Shown here piece by piece: positions 8,254-17,552 of a stretch of 37,329 nt of DNA. How positions within the stretch are numbered: the stretch's first letter is position 1; each line of letters opens with the position of its first letter. The DNA lies in assembly GCA_029251165.1 (NCBI GenBank), contig JAQXDW010000044.1, forward strand, positions 1 to 37,329, written 5' to 3'. The position numbers were made by a program, and so were the translations under genes. The stretch comes from Myxococcota bacterium. Its GTDB lineage: Bacteria; Myxococcota_A; UBA796. The notes beneath the pieces are model-generated. The model did no database searches and was not told where the DNA came from. It saw only the letters and a list, made by a program, of their open reading frames with translations.

Positions 8254-9528
8254 ATGATGGTGCCCATGCTCTCTGTTCTTCTGCTCGCCTGTGATGCTCC
8301 CGCTCCTGACATCATCCCAGAGACGGCCTCTTTGGTAGCACCTTCCGCCGCTGTTGATCCCATTGCCGCGGCTTCCGATCCGGCGCGCTATGGCGATGCC
8401 TGGCTGGTGCTGCTGCAGTCGAGCACGGAGCTGGGGGTGGTCCCGGAGTCCTGGGCGGCGCTCTCGGATGCTGCGATTGAAGGTGTGGCTCCCGCGCGGC
8501 TGGACTCGGGACACTACAAGGGGCTGATGCCCTGCTACGAGATCGTCGTGGCTGCCGGGAGCTCGGACAAGGGCGCCATGGCTGCGATCTCAGCGGCGCT
8601 GAAGGCCGCGGGCGTCGACAACTACATGAAGAATGCCGGCGCCTACATCGGCACGGATCCACGCATCGAGGAGGCGTGCCGTGCGACGGTCTCCAGCGAG
8701 GCTCCGGCTGGGGTGCGCATCGCGGTCTCGCGGGCGGGGGCCCTTCGCCTGCCCCTGGAGCTGCCAGCGGTGGTCTCCGAGCGAGTGCTCAGCGGCCTCA
8801 CGGTCTCCCCGCGCGGCGAGGACTTCTCAGCGTGGTACGCCCCCATTCCCGTGCAGACGATCGGCGCTGTGTCGATCGGGCAGGCCTTCACTGTTGCGGG
8901 TGATGGCGCGGCGCGCTCCTGCGCGGTGACGGGCTTTGAGGCCCTCCAGGAAGGCCAGCCGCACTTTGGCGACACCGCGCGCGGTCCGCTGAGCCGTCCG
9001 ACGTGTGGGGAGCTGGCGGTCCATGCGGTGCTGGACTGTGACAGCCGCATCGGCGCTGCCCTGGTGGTCGAGGACGGCACCGCTGCGCCTGCGCTCCATG
9101 TCCTGCCGCCCCTCCAGCGCGCTGAGCTGACCCCGTCTGCTCGCCAGCACAGCAGCTTTGCCACGGTCCATGCTGCGCTGACCGCTCAAGCCCGAGACAA
9201 GGGCGAGCCCCTCGCAGAGGAGATCGCGGCCGCGGCCATCGGCGGCACCGGACTGAGCTGGGTGCGCGCACAGCTGACCACCGGTGATGGCATGGACACC
9301 TGCGGCGGCGACGACATCAACACTGTCCTGGTGGCGGCTGCGGGTGCCGATGGTGCGGTAACAACGCCGTTCGTCACCGCAGACTGGTCGACGCCCGTTG
9401 CCCTTGCACGCATCGGCGAGGCTGACCACTGGCTGATGCGGACCTGGGCGGACGCGTGGGTGCTCCTGTCGGCCGATGGAGAGGCGGTCTACCGCTGGGA
9501 TCGGGCCTTCTGTGACTGCGCCTGCTGA
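8254..9528 (+). CDS. Lipoprotein with SPOR-like segment
   Basis: The product has 424 residues from ATG 8254. ATGs at 8257 and 8266 are equally possible. The frame extends back to 8182, but a start at 8254-8266 gives a proper lipoprotein signal, MLSVLLLAC. Residues roughly 75-130 (YEIVVAAGSS...AALKAAGV...NAGAYIG) resemble the SPOR fold, which binds peptidoglycan or acts as a repeat module; this is a resemblance, not a firm match. The rest contains several Cys (PTCGE, VLDCDS, CGGDD, CDCAC), suggesting disulfides in the periplasm. It is divergent from the MopE/L-domain gene and convergent with the next gene, with only 2 nt between stop codons. No enzyme motif was seen. Confidence 0.75.
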   Translation: MMVPMLSVLLLACDAPAPDIIPETASLVAPSAAVDPIAAASDPARYGDAWLVLLQSSTELGVVPESWAALSDAAIEGVAPARLDSGHYKGLMPCYEIVVAAGSSDKGAMAAISAALKAAGVDNYMKNAGAYIGTDPRIEEACRATVSSEAPAGVRIAVSRAGALRLPLELPAVVSERVLSGLTVSPRGEDFSAWYAPIPVQTIGAVSIGQAFTVAGDGAARSCAVTGFEALQEGQPHFGDTARGPLSRPTCGELAVHAVLDCDSRIGAALVVEDGTAAPALHVLPPLQRAELTPSARQHSSFATVHAALTAQARDKGEPLAEEIAAAAIGGTGLSWVRAQLTTGDGMDTCGGDDINTVLVAAAGADGAVTTPFVTADWSTPVALARIGEADHWLMRTWADAWVLLSADGEAVYRWDRAFCDCAC

Positions 9529-9530
9529 GC

Positions 9531-9836
9531 TCAGTCCTCCTCAGCCCATGGACCCTGTGGCGTCCACGCCTTGAGCGCCTCGCGCTGCACCTGAAACCGT
9601 CGGCGGTGCTTGATGCTCTTGGTGGTCGCGCGCGCCCGCCAGCGTCGGAAGCTGCTCCGCTTTAGCGTGCGCCTCATCAGCGTGATGACCGCGGCCTCGT
9701 CGAGTCCGCTGACCTCTCGGATCTCCTCAAAGGTGATCCGGTCCGCCCAGGCCGCCCAGATCACCCAGTCGTCTGTCCCGACCGGTGGAACCGGGTTGAC
9801 CGTGCGCGTCTTGGGCCAGACCTCAGACTTGGACAC
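9531..9836 (-). CDS. TIGR03643-like small protein
   Basis: The product has 101 residues. The core DWVIWAAWADRITFEEI, then GLDEAAVITLMRRTLKRSSF and WRARATTKSIKHRRR, fits the TIGR03643 family as I know it: a short helix-turn-helix-like region followed by a basic tail. That family's function is not established. The GTG start at 9836 was chosen because GGAGG sits 5 nt upstream on the minus strand. GTGs at 9842 and 9848 are alternatives. A longer reading to 11099 in the same frame runs antisense through moxR and is not credible. The product is basic and likely cytoplasmic, possibly nucleic-acid binding (inference). Confidence 0.75.
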   Translation of the reverse strand: MSKSEVWPKTRTVNPVPPVGTDDWVIWAAWADRITFEEIREVSGLDEAAVITLMRRTLKRSSFRRWRARATTKSIKHRRRFQVQREALKAWTPQGPWAEED

Positions 9837-10076
9837 CGACACCTCCACCGGTCTGTCTAAGGCGACCCTGGTCTGCTGCCAGCGGTCTCTGGCTTCGACG
9901 CTGCGCCTCGCTCCGTCGCTCAGAGCGGGGTGAGGCGTCGGTCTGCCCGATGCGTGGGGGAGACGAAACATCCGTCTTTGCTGGACTGGAGGGTGGTCAG
10001 CGCTGGCTGTGTGTGTACCTGCTCTGAGTCCGTCAGAGCACCACTGCGCTTCGTTGTGAGCGGGGAGACAATCGAG

Positions 10077-11033
10077 ATGACCTTGGCCAGCCATGACGAC
10101 ACCACACCCGCAGCGGCCAGCGCTGCGCTCGCACGGGCAGCGGCGGCCATCGCCCGGACCGTACACGGAAAGCCCGATGTCATCGAACTCGCCCTGGTCG
10201 CGGTCGCTGCCGGAGGGCATGTCTTGATCGAGGACGTGCCGGGTGTGGGCAAGACGACCCTGGCCCGAGCGGTGGCTGCAGCCATGGGCGGGCAGATGGC
10301 CCGGGTTCAGTTCACCAGCGATCTCCTGCCAGGGGACATCACCGGCGTCACGGTCTTGGATCGCGCGGGCACGTTTGGCTTTCGCCAGGGACCGGTCTTT
10401 ACCAACGTGCTGCTGGCCGATGAGATCAACCGGGCCGGCCCCAAGACCCAGTCGGCGCTGCTGGAGGCGATGAGCGAGCGTCGGGTCACGGTCGACGGCA
10501 CCTCTCATCCGCTTCCGGCGCCCTTCGTGGTCCTCGCCACCCAGAACCCCCTCGACTTTCATGGCACCTTTCCGCTGCCCGATGCGCAGCTGGATCGCTT
10601 CCTGGTCCGGCTGTCGATGGGCTACCCGGACCTGGAGGATGAGCGCGCGATCCTTCGCAGCGGCGGTGCGCGAGAGCGGGCTCCGGAGCCGGCGCTGAGC
10701 CTGTCGGAGATGCGCGGCATCATCAGCGCGGTGTCGCAGGTCACGGTTCATGTCGACATCGAGGACTACGTGCTGCAGATTGTGCGTCGCACCCGGACGG
10801 AGCCGAGCATCCTCCGAGGGGTCAGTCCGCGTGGTGCTGAGGCGCTGTATCGAGCCTCTCGTGCCCGAGCGCTGGTTGCAGGGCGGGACTTTGTCGTGCC
10901 GGAGGATGTCCACACCCTGGCCGTGCCCGTCCTGGCCCATCGGATCCGTGCACGGTCCACCGATGGTTCCGCTGCGCGGGCGGGAGAGGCCATCCTCCGC
11001 GAGCTCCTCGCCACGATCCGGCCGCCGGCTTGA
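10077..11033 (+). CDS. MoxR-family AAA+ ATPase
   Basis: The product has 318 residues, the usual MoxR length. Walker A is GVGKTT at 56-61. Walker B is LLADEINR, with Asp115 and Glu116. A sensor-1 region ATQNPLDFHGTFPLPDAQ follows, and a C-terminal lid includes SPRGAEALYRASRA. MoxR ATPases act as chaperones that activate partner proteins carrying von Willebrand A-like domains. The start at 10077 has GGGGAG about 10 nt upstream; an earlier in-frame codon at 9930 adds an N-terminus unlike the family. The next gene overlaps the stop by 4 nt. With DUF58 and transglutaminase genes it forms a widely conserved three-gene operon whose likely role is cell-envelope maturation. Confidence 0.95.
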   Translation: MTLASHDDTTPAAASAALARAAAAIARTVHGKPDVIELALVAVAAGGHVLIEDVPGVGKTTLARAVAAAMGGQMARVQFTSDLLPGDITGVTVLDRAGTFGFRQGPVFTNVLLADEINRAGPKTQSALLEAMSERRVTVDGTSHPLPAPFVVLATQNPLDFHGTFPLPDAQLDRFLVRLSMGYPDLEDERAILRSGGARERAPEPALSLSEMRGIISAVSQVTVHVDIEDYVLQIVRRTRTEPSILRGVSPRGAEALYRASRARALVAGRDFVVPEDVHTLAVPVLAHRIRARSTDGSAARAGEAILRELLATIRPPA

Positions 11034-11968
11034 GCCGTCTCTCGTCCGCTGCGCTGCGGCGATGGATGCCAGGAACATGGACCCATGTACGCCCGACACG
11101 CGAGGGGGCAGGGTTCTTGCTCGTGACCCTGGGGGTCATGGCCGCAGCAGTAAACACCGGAAACAACCTGCTCTACCTGGTCCTGGCCTGCCTCCTGGGC
11201 ACCTTGCTGGTCTCCAACCTCCTGGCGGAGTGGAACATGCGGGGACTGACCGTGCACCGGGCGCTGCCCGCGGAGCTGTTCGCCCGACGTCCTGCGCTGG
11301 GGACAGTGGTGGTGGACAACCCGCGCAGGCTGGGGACCGCCTGGACGCTGCGCATCATCCAGCACAGCAGTGCGGGGGAGCTGCTGGCGGAGGGACGCCT
11401 GCTGAGGGTCGCGGCAGGGGCGAGGGCGGAGGTCTTCATGACGTGGTCCTTTCCCCGCCGAGGCATGACCCCTGTGGGGCGGCTCCGGGTGGAGAGCAGC
11501 TTCCCGTTTGGGCTCATCCTGCGGTGGCAGATGCTGGATGTGCCGACGTCGCTGCTGGTCTACCCGTTCCCGCTGCCCGGCGCGCTGAATGGACAGGCAT
11601 CCGGCAGGGGACGAGAGACACCAGACCCCCACGGGCGAAGTCGTTCCGGGGATCTGATTGGCCTTCGACCGTATGTTCCCGGAGATCCCATCCGCGACGT
11701 CCACTGGCCCACCAGCGCACGCAGCCTGGTCCCCATGGTCCTGCAGCGGGATGGGCACCAGGATGCCCAGGTGGTGGTGTCGGTCGACCCCAGCGAGGAG
11801 CGTGAGCACGCCATCTCTCAGGCCACCGGTGCCGTGCTGGCGCACCTGGAGAAGGGCCACGCGGTCGGGCTCCGCCTCGATGGGGTCGTGTACCCTGCGC
11901 GCAGCGGCGTGGCCTGGCGGTCGCACCTCCTCCGGCGCCTCGCCGAAGCGCCGGTCAGGCAGCCATGA
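11030..11968 (+). CDS. DUF58-domain membrane protein
   Basis: The product has 312 residues from a TTG overlapping the moxR stop (TTGA); ATG 11066 is an alternative that would drop 12 residues. Two hydrophobic helices lie at about 28-66 (FLLVTLGVMAAAV; LLYLVLACLLGTLLVSNLL). The DUF58 signature GLRPYVPGDPIRDVHW is at 211-226, followed by a vWA-like strand (VVVSVDP). DUF58 proteins are the usual MoxR clients and are anchored with the domain in the cytoplasm. The product is shorter than many family members (about 400 residues). The spacing pattern makes translational coupling with both neighbours likely. Confidence 0.93.
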   Translation: MSRLSSAALRRWMPGTWTHVRPTREGAGFLLVTLGVMAAAVNTGNNLLYLVLACLLGTLLVSNLLAEWNMRGLTVHRALPAELFARRPALGTVVVDNPRRLGTAWTLRIIQHSSAGELLAEGRLLRVAAGARAEVFMTWSFPRRGMTPVGRLRVESSFPFGLILRWQMLDVPTSLLVYPFPLPGALNGQASGRGRETPDPHGRSRSGDLIGLRPYVPGDPIRDVHWPTSARSLVPMVLQRDGHQDAQVVVSVDPSEEREHAISQATGAVLAHLEKGHAVGLRLDGVVYPARSGVAWRSHLLRRLAEAPVRQP

Positions 11969-13992
11969 GCGCACCGACCCGACCGCTCCGCCGAAGGCTC
12001 CAGCTGGCGGCTGTGCTGGTGGGGCTGGGCGGCGTGGCCAGCACGGGCGGGGTCGGCGTGGTCCTCGCTGCGCTGAGTGTTCCCGCAGTTCTCTGGGGAC
12101 TGCACCGAGACGCGCACGCATCCCCCAGCGCCCTTCGTGGGTGGCAGCTTGCCAATGCGGCGGTGCTCCTGGGAAGCACGGTCCTGGCGTTCTCTTCTCA
12201 GCTCCTCCTGGTGGGCATGGGGTTTGTCTGCTGGCTCCAGATCCACCGTGCGTGGACGGGGCGCACCGCACGAGATGGCCGTGTTGCGCTGCTGCTGGCG
12301 CTGCTGCACCTCCTCCTGGCCTGCATCCTGACCCTCTCGGGGTGGCTCGCGCCGCTGTTTGCGCTGTTTGCGCTGCTGCTGCCGATGGTGCTGCTGCTGA
12401 CCCACATCGAAGACGGGGTGCCAGAGGGCTTGCTGGCATCGGAGCGGCAGCTGGGGCCGCTCTGGGCCGTGGCGCCTGGGGTCTTGTTCCTGACGGGCGT
12501 GCTGTTCCTGACCATTCCGAGGCTGGATGCTGGCGGCATCGGATCGGGGGCGGGTGCCCTGCAGGCGGGGTTCTCTTCGGAGATGTCTCTGGGAGACATG
12601 GGGCAGATCACCGGCAACCCCGAGATCGCGCTCCGGGCAACGGTGACCGATGCGCAGGGCGTGACGCAGCGGGGGCCGTTTTACTTTCGTGGGGCTGCGC
12701 TGGAGCGCTTTGACGGCAAGCGGTGGACGGCGCTCCCCAGCGGTCGGGTGTCCGAACCATGGGGGCCTGCTGAGCCCCGTGCCGGAGAGGCGTGGCTGCT
12801 GCAGCGCATCCTCCAGCAGCCCCAGGACGGAGGAGTCCTCTTTGCCATTCCTGCTGCTGCGGAGCTGGAGGCGGCATCGGGCAAGGTCTGGCTGGATCTG
12901 GACGGAAGCTGGCGCACCGAGCCATCCAGCAGTCCGGTGATGCTGACGATCCGCAGCATCGTGATCGACCCGCGCGGCGCGCCCCGTGCCGCGCCCACGC
13001 AGCGTCAGTCTCCAGGAGCGCTGGCGGAGTCCAGTCGGATCCGTGACGGGGAGCTGATCGGCCTCCCGGAGGGCCTCCAGGCGCGTCTCCTGCCGCTCGC
13101 TGCGGCCTACACCGCATCCCTGCCGGGGGAAGCCTCTGAGCTGGATCGGGCAGAGGCCATCGTCGAGGCCATGCAGGAGGACTTTGGATACACCCAGGCA
13201 CCGAGCATCGACGCTGCGCAGGCTCCGCTGGAGGACTTCCTCTTCAAGACCCGGCGCGGGCACTGTGAGTACTTTGCCACCGGGCTGGCGGTCCTGCTCC
13301 GCAGCGAGGGGATCCCGGCACGGGTGGTGACCGGCTTCTACGGCGGCGAGTGGAACCGCTTTGGGGGCTACCTTGTCGTGCGTCAAGGAGATGCTCACGC
13401 CTGGGTCGAGGCCTGGATTGACGGGCAGGGGTGGGTGACGCTGGATGCCACGCCGGCCCTGGGTGTTCCCCCCGCGACCTCCATGGCGGCGGCGATCCTG
13501 GACTACAGCTCCGAGCGCTGGGAGCGCCTGGTTTTGGACTATGACCTTGCACAGCAGCTCACCCTGGTGCGTCAGCTCCTCGGCTCGCTTCAGCTCGCAG
13601 GCGGCGGGGGAGGGGCCTCGGCGAGCGCGGGAGGAATGACCGGTGCGGTGGTGCTCCTGGGTGGACTGGTCATCGCCGGTCGCCTGTTCTCCCTGTGGCT
13701 GCAGCGGCTGGCAGGGGAGTCCACAGGCGGTGCGCGCCCTACGACCATCCAGCGCGCGCACCGCCTGGGTCGTGCGGTGGTGAGGTGGCGCGGGTGGGAG
13801 CTCCCGGAGGGCCTGCCGCCGGTGTCGGCTGCGGAGTGGCTTGTGGCGCAGGCCGGGACGGCAGGACAGCCCATGCTGGACTTGGCCTGGATGCTGTACC
13901 GGATCCGGTACGGTGCCGAGAATGATGGGACACAGCGACGCGCGATGCTGGTCGCGCTGGGCATGCTGTGGCGGAGGCTGCCACGTCGATAG
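11965..13992 (+). CDS. TgpA-like transmembrane transglutaminase (DUF3488-transglutaminase)
   Basis: The product has 675 residues from ATG 11965, overlapping the DUF58 stop by 4 nt (ATGA). The N-terminal 180 residues form about five or six membrane helices (the DUF3488 region). A periplasmic papain-like transglutaminase core follows, with the triad Cys434 (GHCEYFATG), His478 (DAHAWVEAW) and Asp494 (LDATPA). One more helix (GAVVLLGGLVIAGRLF) and a cytoplasmic tail end the protein. Homologous TgpA is a periplasmic transglutaminase essential in Pseudomonas aeruginosa. Here it would cross-link or cleave amide bonds in envelope proteins under control of the MoxR/DUF58 pair (inferred). All catalytic residues are present. 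Confidence 0.94.
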   Translation: MSAPTRPLRRRLQLAAVLVGLGGVASTGGVGVVLAALSVPAVLWGLHRDAHASPSALRGWQLANAAVLLGSTVLAFSSQLLLVGMGFVCWLQIHRAWTGRTARDGRVALLLALLHLLLACILTLSGWLAPLFALFALLLPMVLLLTHIEDGVPEGLLASERQLGPLWAVAPGVLFLTGVLFLTIPRLDAGGIGSGAGALQAGFSSEMSLGDMGQITGNPEIALRATVTDAQGVTQRGPFYFRGAALERFDGKRWTALPSGRVSEPWGPAEPRAGEAWLLQRILQQPQDGGVLFAIPAAAELEAASGKVWLDLDGSWRTEPSSSPVMLTIRSIVIDPRGAPRAAPTQRQSPGALAESSRIRDGELIGLPEGLQARLLPLAAAYTASLPGEASELDRAEAIVEAMQEDFGYTQAPSIDAAQAPLEDFLFKTRRGHCEYFATGLAVLLRSEGIPARVVTGFYGGEWNRFGGYLVVRQGDAHAWVEAWIDGQGWVTLDATPALGVPPATSMAAAILDYSSERWERLVLDYDLAQQLTLVRQLLGSLQLAGGGGGASASAGGMTGAVVLLGGLVIAGRLFSLWLQRLAGESTGGARPTTIQRAHRLGRAVVRWRGWELPEGLPPVSAAEWLVAQAGTAGQPMLDLAWMLYRIRYGAENDGTQRRAMLVALGMLWRRLPRR

Positions 13993-14031
13993 CGGCCTCC
14001 GCCTCTACCCCACCTCCACCGGGGGCTTGTC

Positions 14032-14946
14032 TCAGTCCTCCGCGCTGCTGGACTGCGGCTGCTTGTCGTGTGTGTGCTCACCGCTGAGGTGCCGCTCAAC
14101 CAGCTCTGGATCGCAGGCCGCGACACGCACGGTCGCAGGTCCAATCGTCTTGTCGAGAGACCCCCCGATGGTCTCGTTGACCGCGACCTGAGCGAATGCC
14201 CGCACCACATCCGCTGGGCCCACCTGGAGCCGCGCGGCATAGCTGGTGTAGCCCCGCAGGTCCTTGAATTGGTCCATCGCCAGCATGAGGTAGGGATCTT
14301 GAACCAGGCCGGCAGGAATCTCGCGCGAGGCGACCAGCGGGTTGTCGATGAACTCGCGGACATCACGTCGCAGGCGATCATGGTACGAGCCGTCCTCGAC
14401 GAGCGAGTCCAGCGACCGCTGGTGTGGGTGGGTTCCCTGGGCGAGCTGCTCCAGCTGCCGGTCGATGTCCTCCAGGCCGCCCCGGTGCCCCCGCAGGAGA
14501 ACGAGATCGTAGGTCGCGTGGCGATGAAAGGTCTGCAAGACGTGCTGGATGATGGCGTGGTGTGAAGAAAACAGTCCCACGGGGTCCATCATGGTTGTCG
14601 GATAAGCAAAGAACCGGCGAACGTTGTGAAAGGTCCATGGAATGCCCTGGGCGCGGTAGAACGCCTTGGTGTCGGCTCCCAGGCTGAACGAGAGCTGATC
14701 GCGCGCGGCAACCAAGAGCTGCGACAGGGTTGGGCTCGCCTCGCAGTGTCCAAGCGCCCGGAGGCGCTCGAGCCGCCGATGGACCACAGCGGGACGAAGC
14801 ACTGCACCGAGCATCCGGACAACATCGGCGATCTTGTCGCGGTTCTGGCGCCACCCGCCGATGACATCCATGCACAGCGCCCACTGAGATCGCCCCAGCC
14901 ACGCGGGGGGCGTGTTGCGCTGTACCTGGTTCATTTTGTGTGCCAT
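14032..14946 (-). CDS. Uncharacterised 304-residue protein
   Basis: I do not recognise this family. The start at ATG 14946 (MAHKMNQV) was preferred to an upstream codon at 15030, because the added segment is low-quality and Ala/Ser-rich. The protein is soluble, with no signal peptide or membrane helix. It has several His-containing segments (YRAQGIPWTFHNVRRFF, LFSSHHAIIQHVL, TFHRHATYDLVLLRGHRGG) that could bind a metal or haem (speculative). The C-terminus is acidic and Ser-rich. Codon use matches its neighbours and the frame is convergent with the transglutaminase gene, ending 40 nt away. A DNA- or cofactor-binding role cannot be chosen from sequence alone. Confidence 0.75.
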   Translation of the reverse strand: MAHKMNQVQRNTPPAWLGRSQWALCMDVIGGWRQNRDKIADVVRMLGAVLRPAVVHRRLERLRALGHCEASPTLSQLLVAARDQLSFSLGADTKAFYRAQGIPWTFHNVRRFFAYPTTMMDPVGLFSSHHAIIQHVLQTFHRHATYDLVLLRGHRGGLEDIDRQLEQLAQGTHPHQRSLDSLVEDGSYHDRLRRDVREFIDNPLVASREIPAGLVQDPYLMLAMDQFKDLRGYTSYAARLQVGPADVVRAFAQVAVNETIGGSLDKTIGPATVRVAACDPELVERHLSGEHTHDKQPQSSSAED

Positions 14947-15221
14947 GGCCCTCAGCTTAGCCACTGCACGACGGCATGACCATGCTGTGCTGCCGCCTCC
15001 GGGCACCGCAGCATGGACGCTTTGAGGCACTCATTGGAAGGGTAGAGTTCAGGAAACAGGGGCGCTCTTTGTGGGCGGACCCCGTCACGACGCGCGCGGG
15101 CGAGGGGCAGGGATTCGCGGGCATTACGCGGGATGCTGCTGTGCGACTCCACCACCAGATCGGACCGCGACTTCTGGACTGGTGTGCTTGGATATGAAAG
15201 CATGAAGTTACGGAGTACGCC

Positions 15222-16157
15222 ATGATGAGAGGCTGGTTGACAGGACTGCTGCTGGCTGCGTGTGTACCAGAGAATGAAGTGCTCAGCCAGGCGGCTTCCG
15301 AGCCTGGAGACACCGCTCCAAGTACAGCGGGCACACCTCCTGCAGACACCGCAGCACCGACAGACACCACGAACCCTCAAGACACCGGCACGACAGCAGA
15401 GAACCATCCTCCGGGAGCGCCGACCGTGGCCATCCAGCCCGCGACGCCGGCAGCCAACGACGATCTCGAGTGTGTCATCACCGAGGCTGCCGTCGATCCC
15501 GACGGCGACGCGCTGACCCATCAGTACACCTGGGAGGGGGGAGACCTCCTGGTGGCGGGTGCGGTTCTGGATCAAAGCCACACCGCCGAGGGAGAGACCT
15601 GGCGCTGTGTCGTCACCACCAGCGACGGGGTCCTCAGCGGTCCGGAGGCGTCGGCCTCGGCGGACATCGGAGCGGCGGTCTACTCCGAAGACCTCACCAG
15701 CGGACTGACCTACGATGCCAGCGACTGCGAGTACTGCCCAGAGCAGGACTGGTACATCCCAGACCGGGCGTTTGATGACAGCACCGGCACCAGCACGGAC
15801 GGCTGGTATGTGGTCTGGAGCGGCGGTCCAGAGTGGATCTCGGTAGACTTTGGGGCCGGAAATGAGCGCGCCATCACCCGCTATGGGCTCATGGGCGCGG
15901 CCTTCCACGAGGGCTACAGCGCGCGCAGCTGGACCCTGCAGGGAAGCAGCGACGAGAAGACCTGGGCGGACCTGCACGCCGTCGCGGATGTGGAGCTGGA
16001 GTATGTGATGTACGGCGGCGAGCCGTTTGTCTACTTTGCGTTCCTCAACACCGTCGCCTATCGCCACTATCGGCTCTGGATCACCGAGAACAACGGCGGC
16101 CAGCCTCACCACGACTCGGTCGGAATCGTGGAGATCGAGATGTTTGAGGACGGCTGA
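15222..16157 (+). CDS. Lipoprotein with Ig-like and discoidin (F5/8 C)-like domains
   Basis: The product has 311 residues. The signal peptide MMRGWLTGLLLAAC ends in lipobox LAAC. A Thr/Asp/Pro-rich linker covers residues about 25-65. Residues 65-145 look like an Ig/cadherin-type repeat (AVDPDGDALTHQYTW, as in extracellular beta-sandwich domains). Residues 155-310 resemble a discoidin or carbohydrate-binding fold: PDRAFDDSTGTSTDGW, WISVDFGAGNERAITRYGL, ARSWTLQGSSDEKTW and YRHYRLWIT. Such domains bind glycans at the surface. ATG 15222 is followed at once by a second in-frame ATG. The gap from 14947 to 15221 holds no gene I can support. Likely role: surface adhesion to polysaccharide. Confidence 0.85.
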   Translation: MMRGWLTGLLLAACVPENEVLSQAASEPGDTAPSTAGTPPADTAAPTDTTNPQDTGTTAENHPPGAPTVAIQPATPAANDDLECVITEAAVDPDGDALTHQYTWEGGDLLVAGAVLDQSHTAEGETWRCVVTTSDGVLSGPEASASADIGAAVYSEDLTSGLTYDASDCEYCPEQDWYIPDRAFDDSTGTSTDGWYVVWSGGPEWISVDFGAGNERAITRYGLMGAAFHEGYSARSWTLQGSSDEKTWADLHAVADVELEYVMYGGEPFVYFAFLNTVAYRHYRLWITENNGGQPHHDSVGIVEIEMFEDG

Positions 16158-16239
16158 CCAGCCCGTCGCCCACTTGCTTCGCTGGATTCACTATGGGCCA
16201 GTGGGTAAGGGGTCTCTCCCCTCCGGTCTGGAGCGTGTC

Positions 16240-17505
16240 GTGTTCTCTTTCTTCTTTGAGCGATCCGATGGTCTGCTCCGGAGGCTGTCTGGGTACAAGC
16301 CTCGAAAGCCCAGCGCGGACCGGAAGCGGTTCGCCTCCAGCCGCCAGTCGATTCCGTCGCGGGTAGATCTGCGCGCCCACATGACGGCGGTTGAGGATCA
16401 GGGCGACACCAACAGCTGCGTCGCCAATGCCGTCGCCGGGGCCTACGAGTACCTCGTCAAGCGCCACTGGGGCGACGACAGCTACGACGTCAGCCGGCTG
16501 TTCATCTACTACAACGCCCGCCTCGTCGAGGACGACGACATCGAAGACGAGGGCAGCGTCATCGAGCACGCCATCGACAGCCTCTGCAGTCATGGTGCTT
16601 GCGCTGAGGCGTGCTGGCCGTTTGATGAGGACGCCGTCAACGATGAGCCCGACGAGGACGCCTATGAGGAGGCGTCGCGCTTTCTCGTCGAGGATGTCTC
16701 GGTGGTTCCGACCGAGCTGGATGCCTGGCGACGCTGTCTCGCCGATGGCTACCCGATCATCTTCGGCCTCCAGCTCTACCGCTCCTTTGACACCCACCGT
16801 CGCCGTGGGCTCGTCCCCGTCCCGACGCGCCGGGAGGTGTCGCGGGAGGATCACGGCGGCCACGCGATGCTCTGTGTGGGCTACTCCGATCGCGATCAGG
16901 TCTTCATCGTCCGCAATTCCTGGGGCGCGGACTGGGGCGATGGCGGCTACTGCTACATCCCCTATCGCTACATCATCAGCGACAAGTACAACGACGGAGA
17001 CACCTGGGTCATCCGTCAGGTCGAGGCCCTGGAGACGGACGACACCACCTGGGACGAGGACGACGAGAGCATGCTCGAGGACGTCTCCACCGTCCTCGCC
17101 AACATGGACGACGACGCCTACGAGGAGATGCTCGATGCGATGGGTGAGGTGCCCGTCGAGCGTCGGATTGCCCTGCTGATGCTGTGGGCGGCGGATGCCG
17201 ATGATGACCTCAGCGACGACGAGCGAGACGCCATCAAGGACTACCTCGGTGAGCTCCTCGACACCGTCGGCATCGATCGAAAGCCCAAGCGGGTCCTCAA
17301 GAAGGCCCGCAAGCTCTTGTACGACGAGGCGCTCCTAGAAGAGAGCATCGTCCTCCTCGGCACCCACCTCCCGCAGGAGGCCCTGGCCTCGCTCGCTGCG
17401 GATCTCATCCTCATCAGCGATGCTGACGAGCTGACGGAGTCCGAAGATGACTTCATCTACCAGGTCGTTCAGGCCTGGCAGGTCGAAGATCTCTTCGAGG
17501 AGTGA
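16240..17505 (+). CDS. Papain-like (C1) cysteine peptidase fused to TerB-like helical domain
   Basis: The product has 421 residues from GTG 16240, preceded by GGAG at 8 nt. GTG 16201 is possible, but a small hairpin (AGGGG/CCCCT, 16208-16222) lies after it. The peptidase core has the oxyanion Gln in EDQGDTNSCVANA, catalytic Cys60, His208 in DHGGHAMLCVGY and Asn226 in VRNSWGADWGDGGY. There is no signal peptide, unlike most bacterial C1 enzymes, so an intracellular site or unconventional export is likely. An acidic stretch (residues 265-300) leads to a helical C-terminus (LLMLWAADADDDLSDDERDAI) resembling TerB/DUF533 domains. It follows the discoidin-like lipoprotein by 82 nt on the same strand. 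Confidence 0.85.
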   Translation: MFSFFFERSDGLLRRLSGYKPRKPSADRKRFASSRQSIPSRVDLRAHMTAVEDQGDTNSCVANAVAGAYEYLVKRHWGDDSYDVSRLFIYYNARLVEDDDIEDEGSVIEHAIDSLCSHGACAEACWPFDEDAVNDEPDEDAYEEASRFLVEDVSVVPTELDAWRRCLADGYPIIFGLQLYRSFDTHRRRGLVPVPTRREVSREDHGGHAMLCVGYSDRDQVFIVRNSWGADWGDGGYCYIPYRYIISDKYNDGDTWVIRQVEALETDDTTWDEDDESMLEDVSTVLANMDDDAYEEMLDAMGEVPVERRIALLMLWAADADDDLSDDERDAIKDYLGELLDTVGIDRKPKRVLKKARKLLYDEALLEESIVLLGTHLPQEALASLAADLILISDADELTESEDDFIYQVVQAWQVEDLFEE

Positions 17506-17552
17506 GCGGCACCGCAGCCGATTGGCGTGTGTCGCGGCGTGGCCGCTGGAGC

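Noticed and set aside
9837..11099. N-terminal extension of the TIGR03643-like protein to 11099
   Set aside because: It would run antisense through the whole moxR gene and has no family similarity. GTG 9836 with GGAGG is a better start.
10766..13761. Long minus-strand frames opposite the moxR-DUF58-TgpA operon
   Set aside because: They are antisense to genes with clear motifs and are rich in Arg/Pro/Ser/Gln, as expected of shadow frames in GC-rich DNA.
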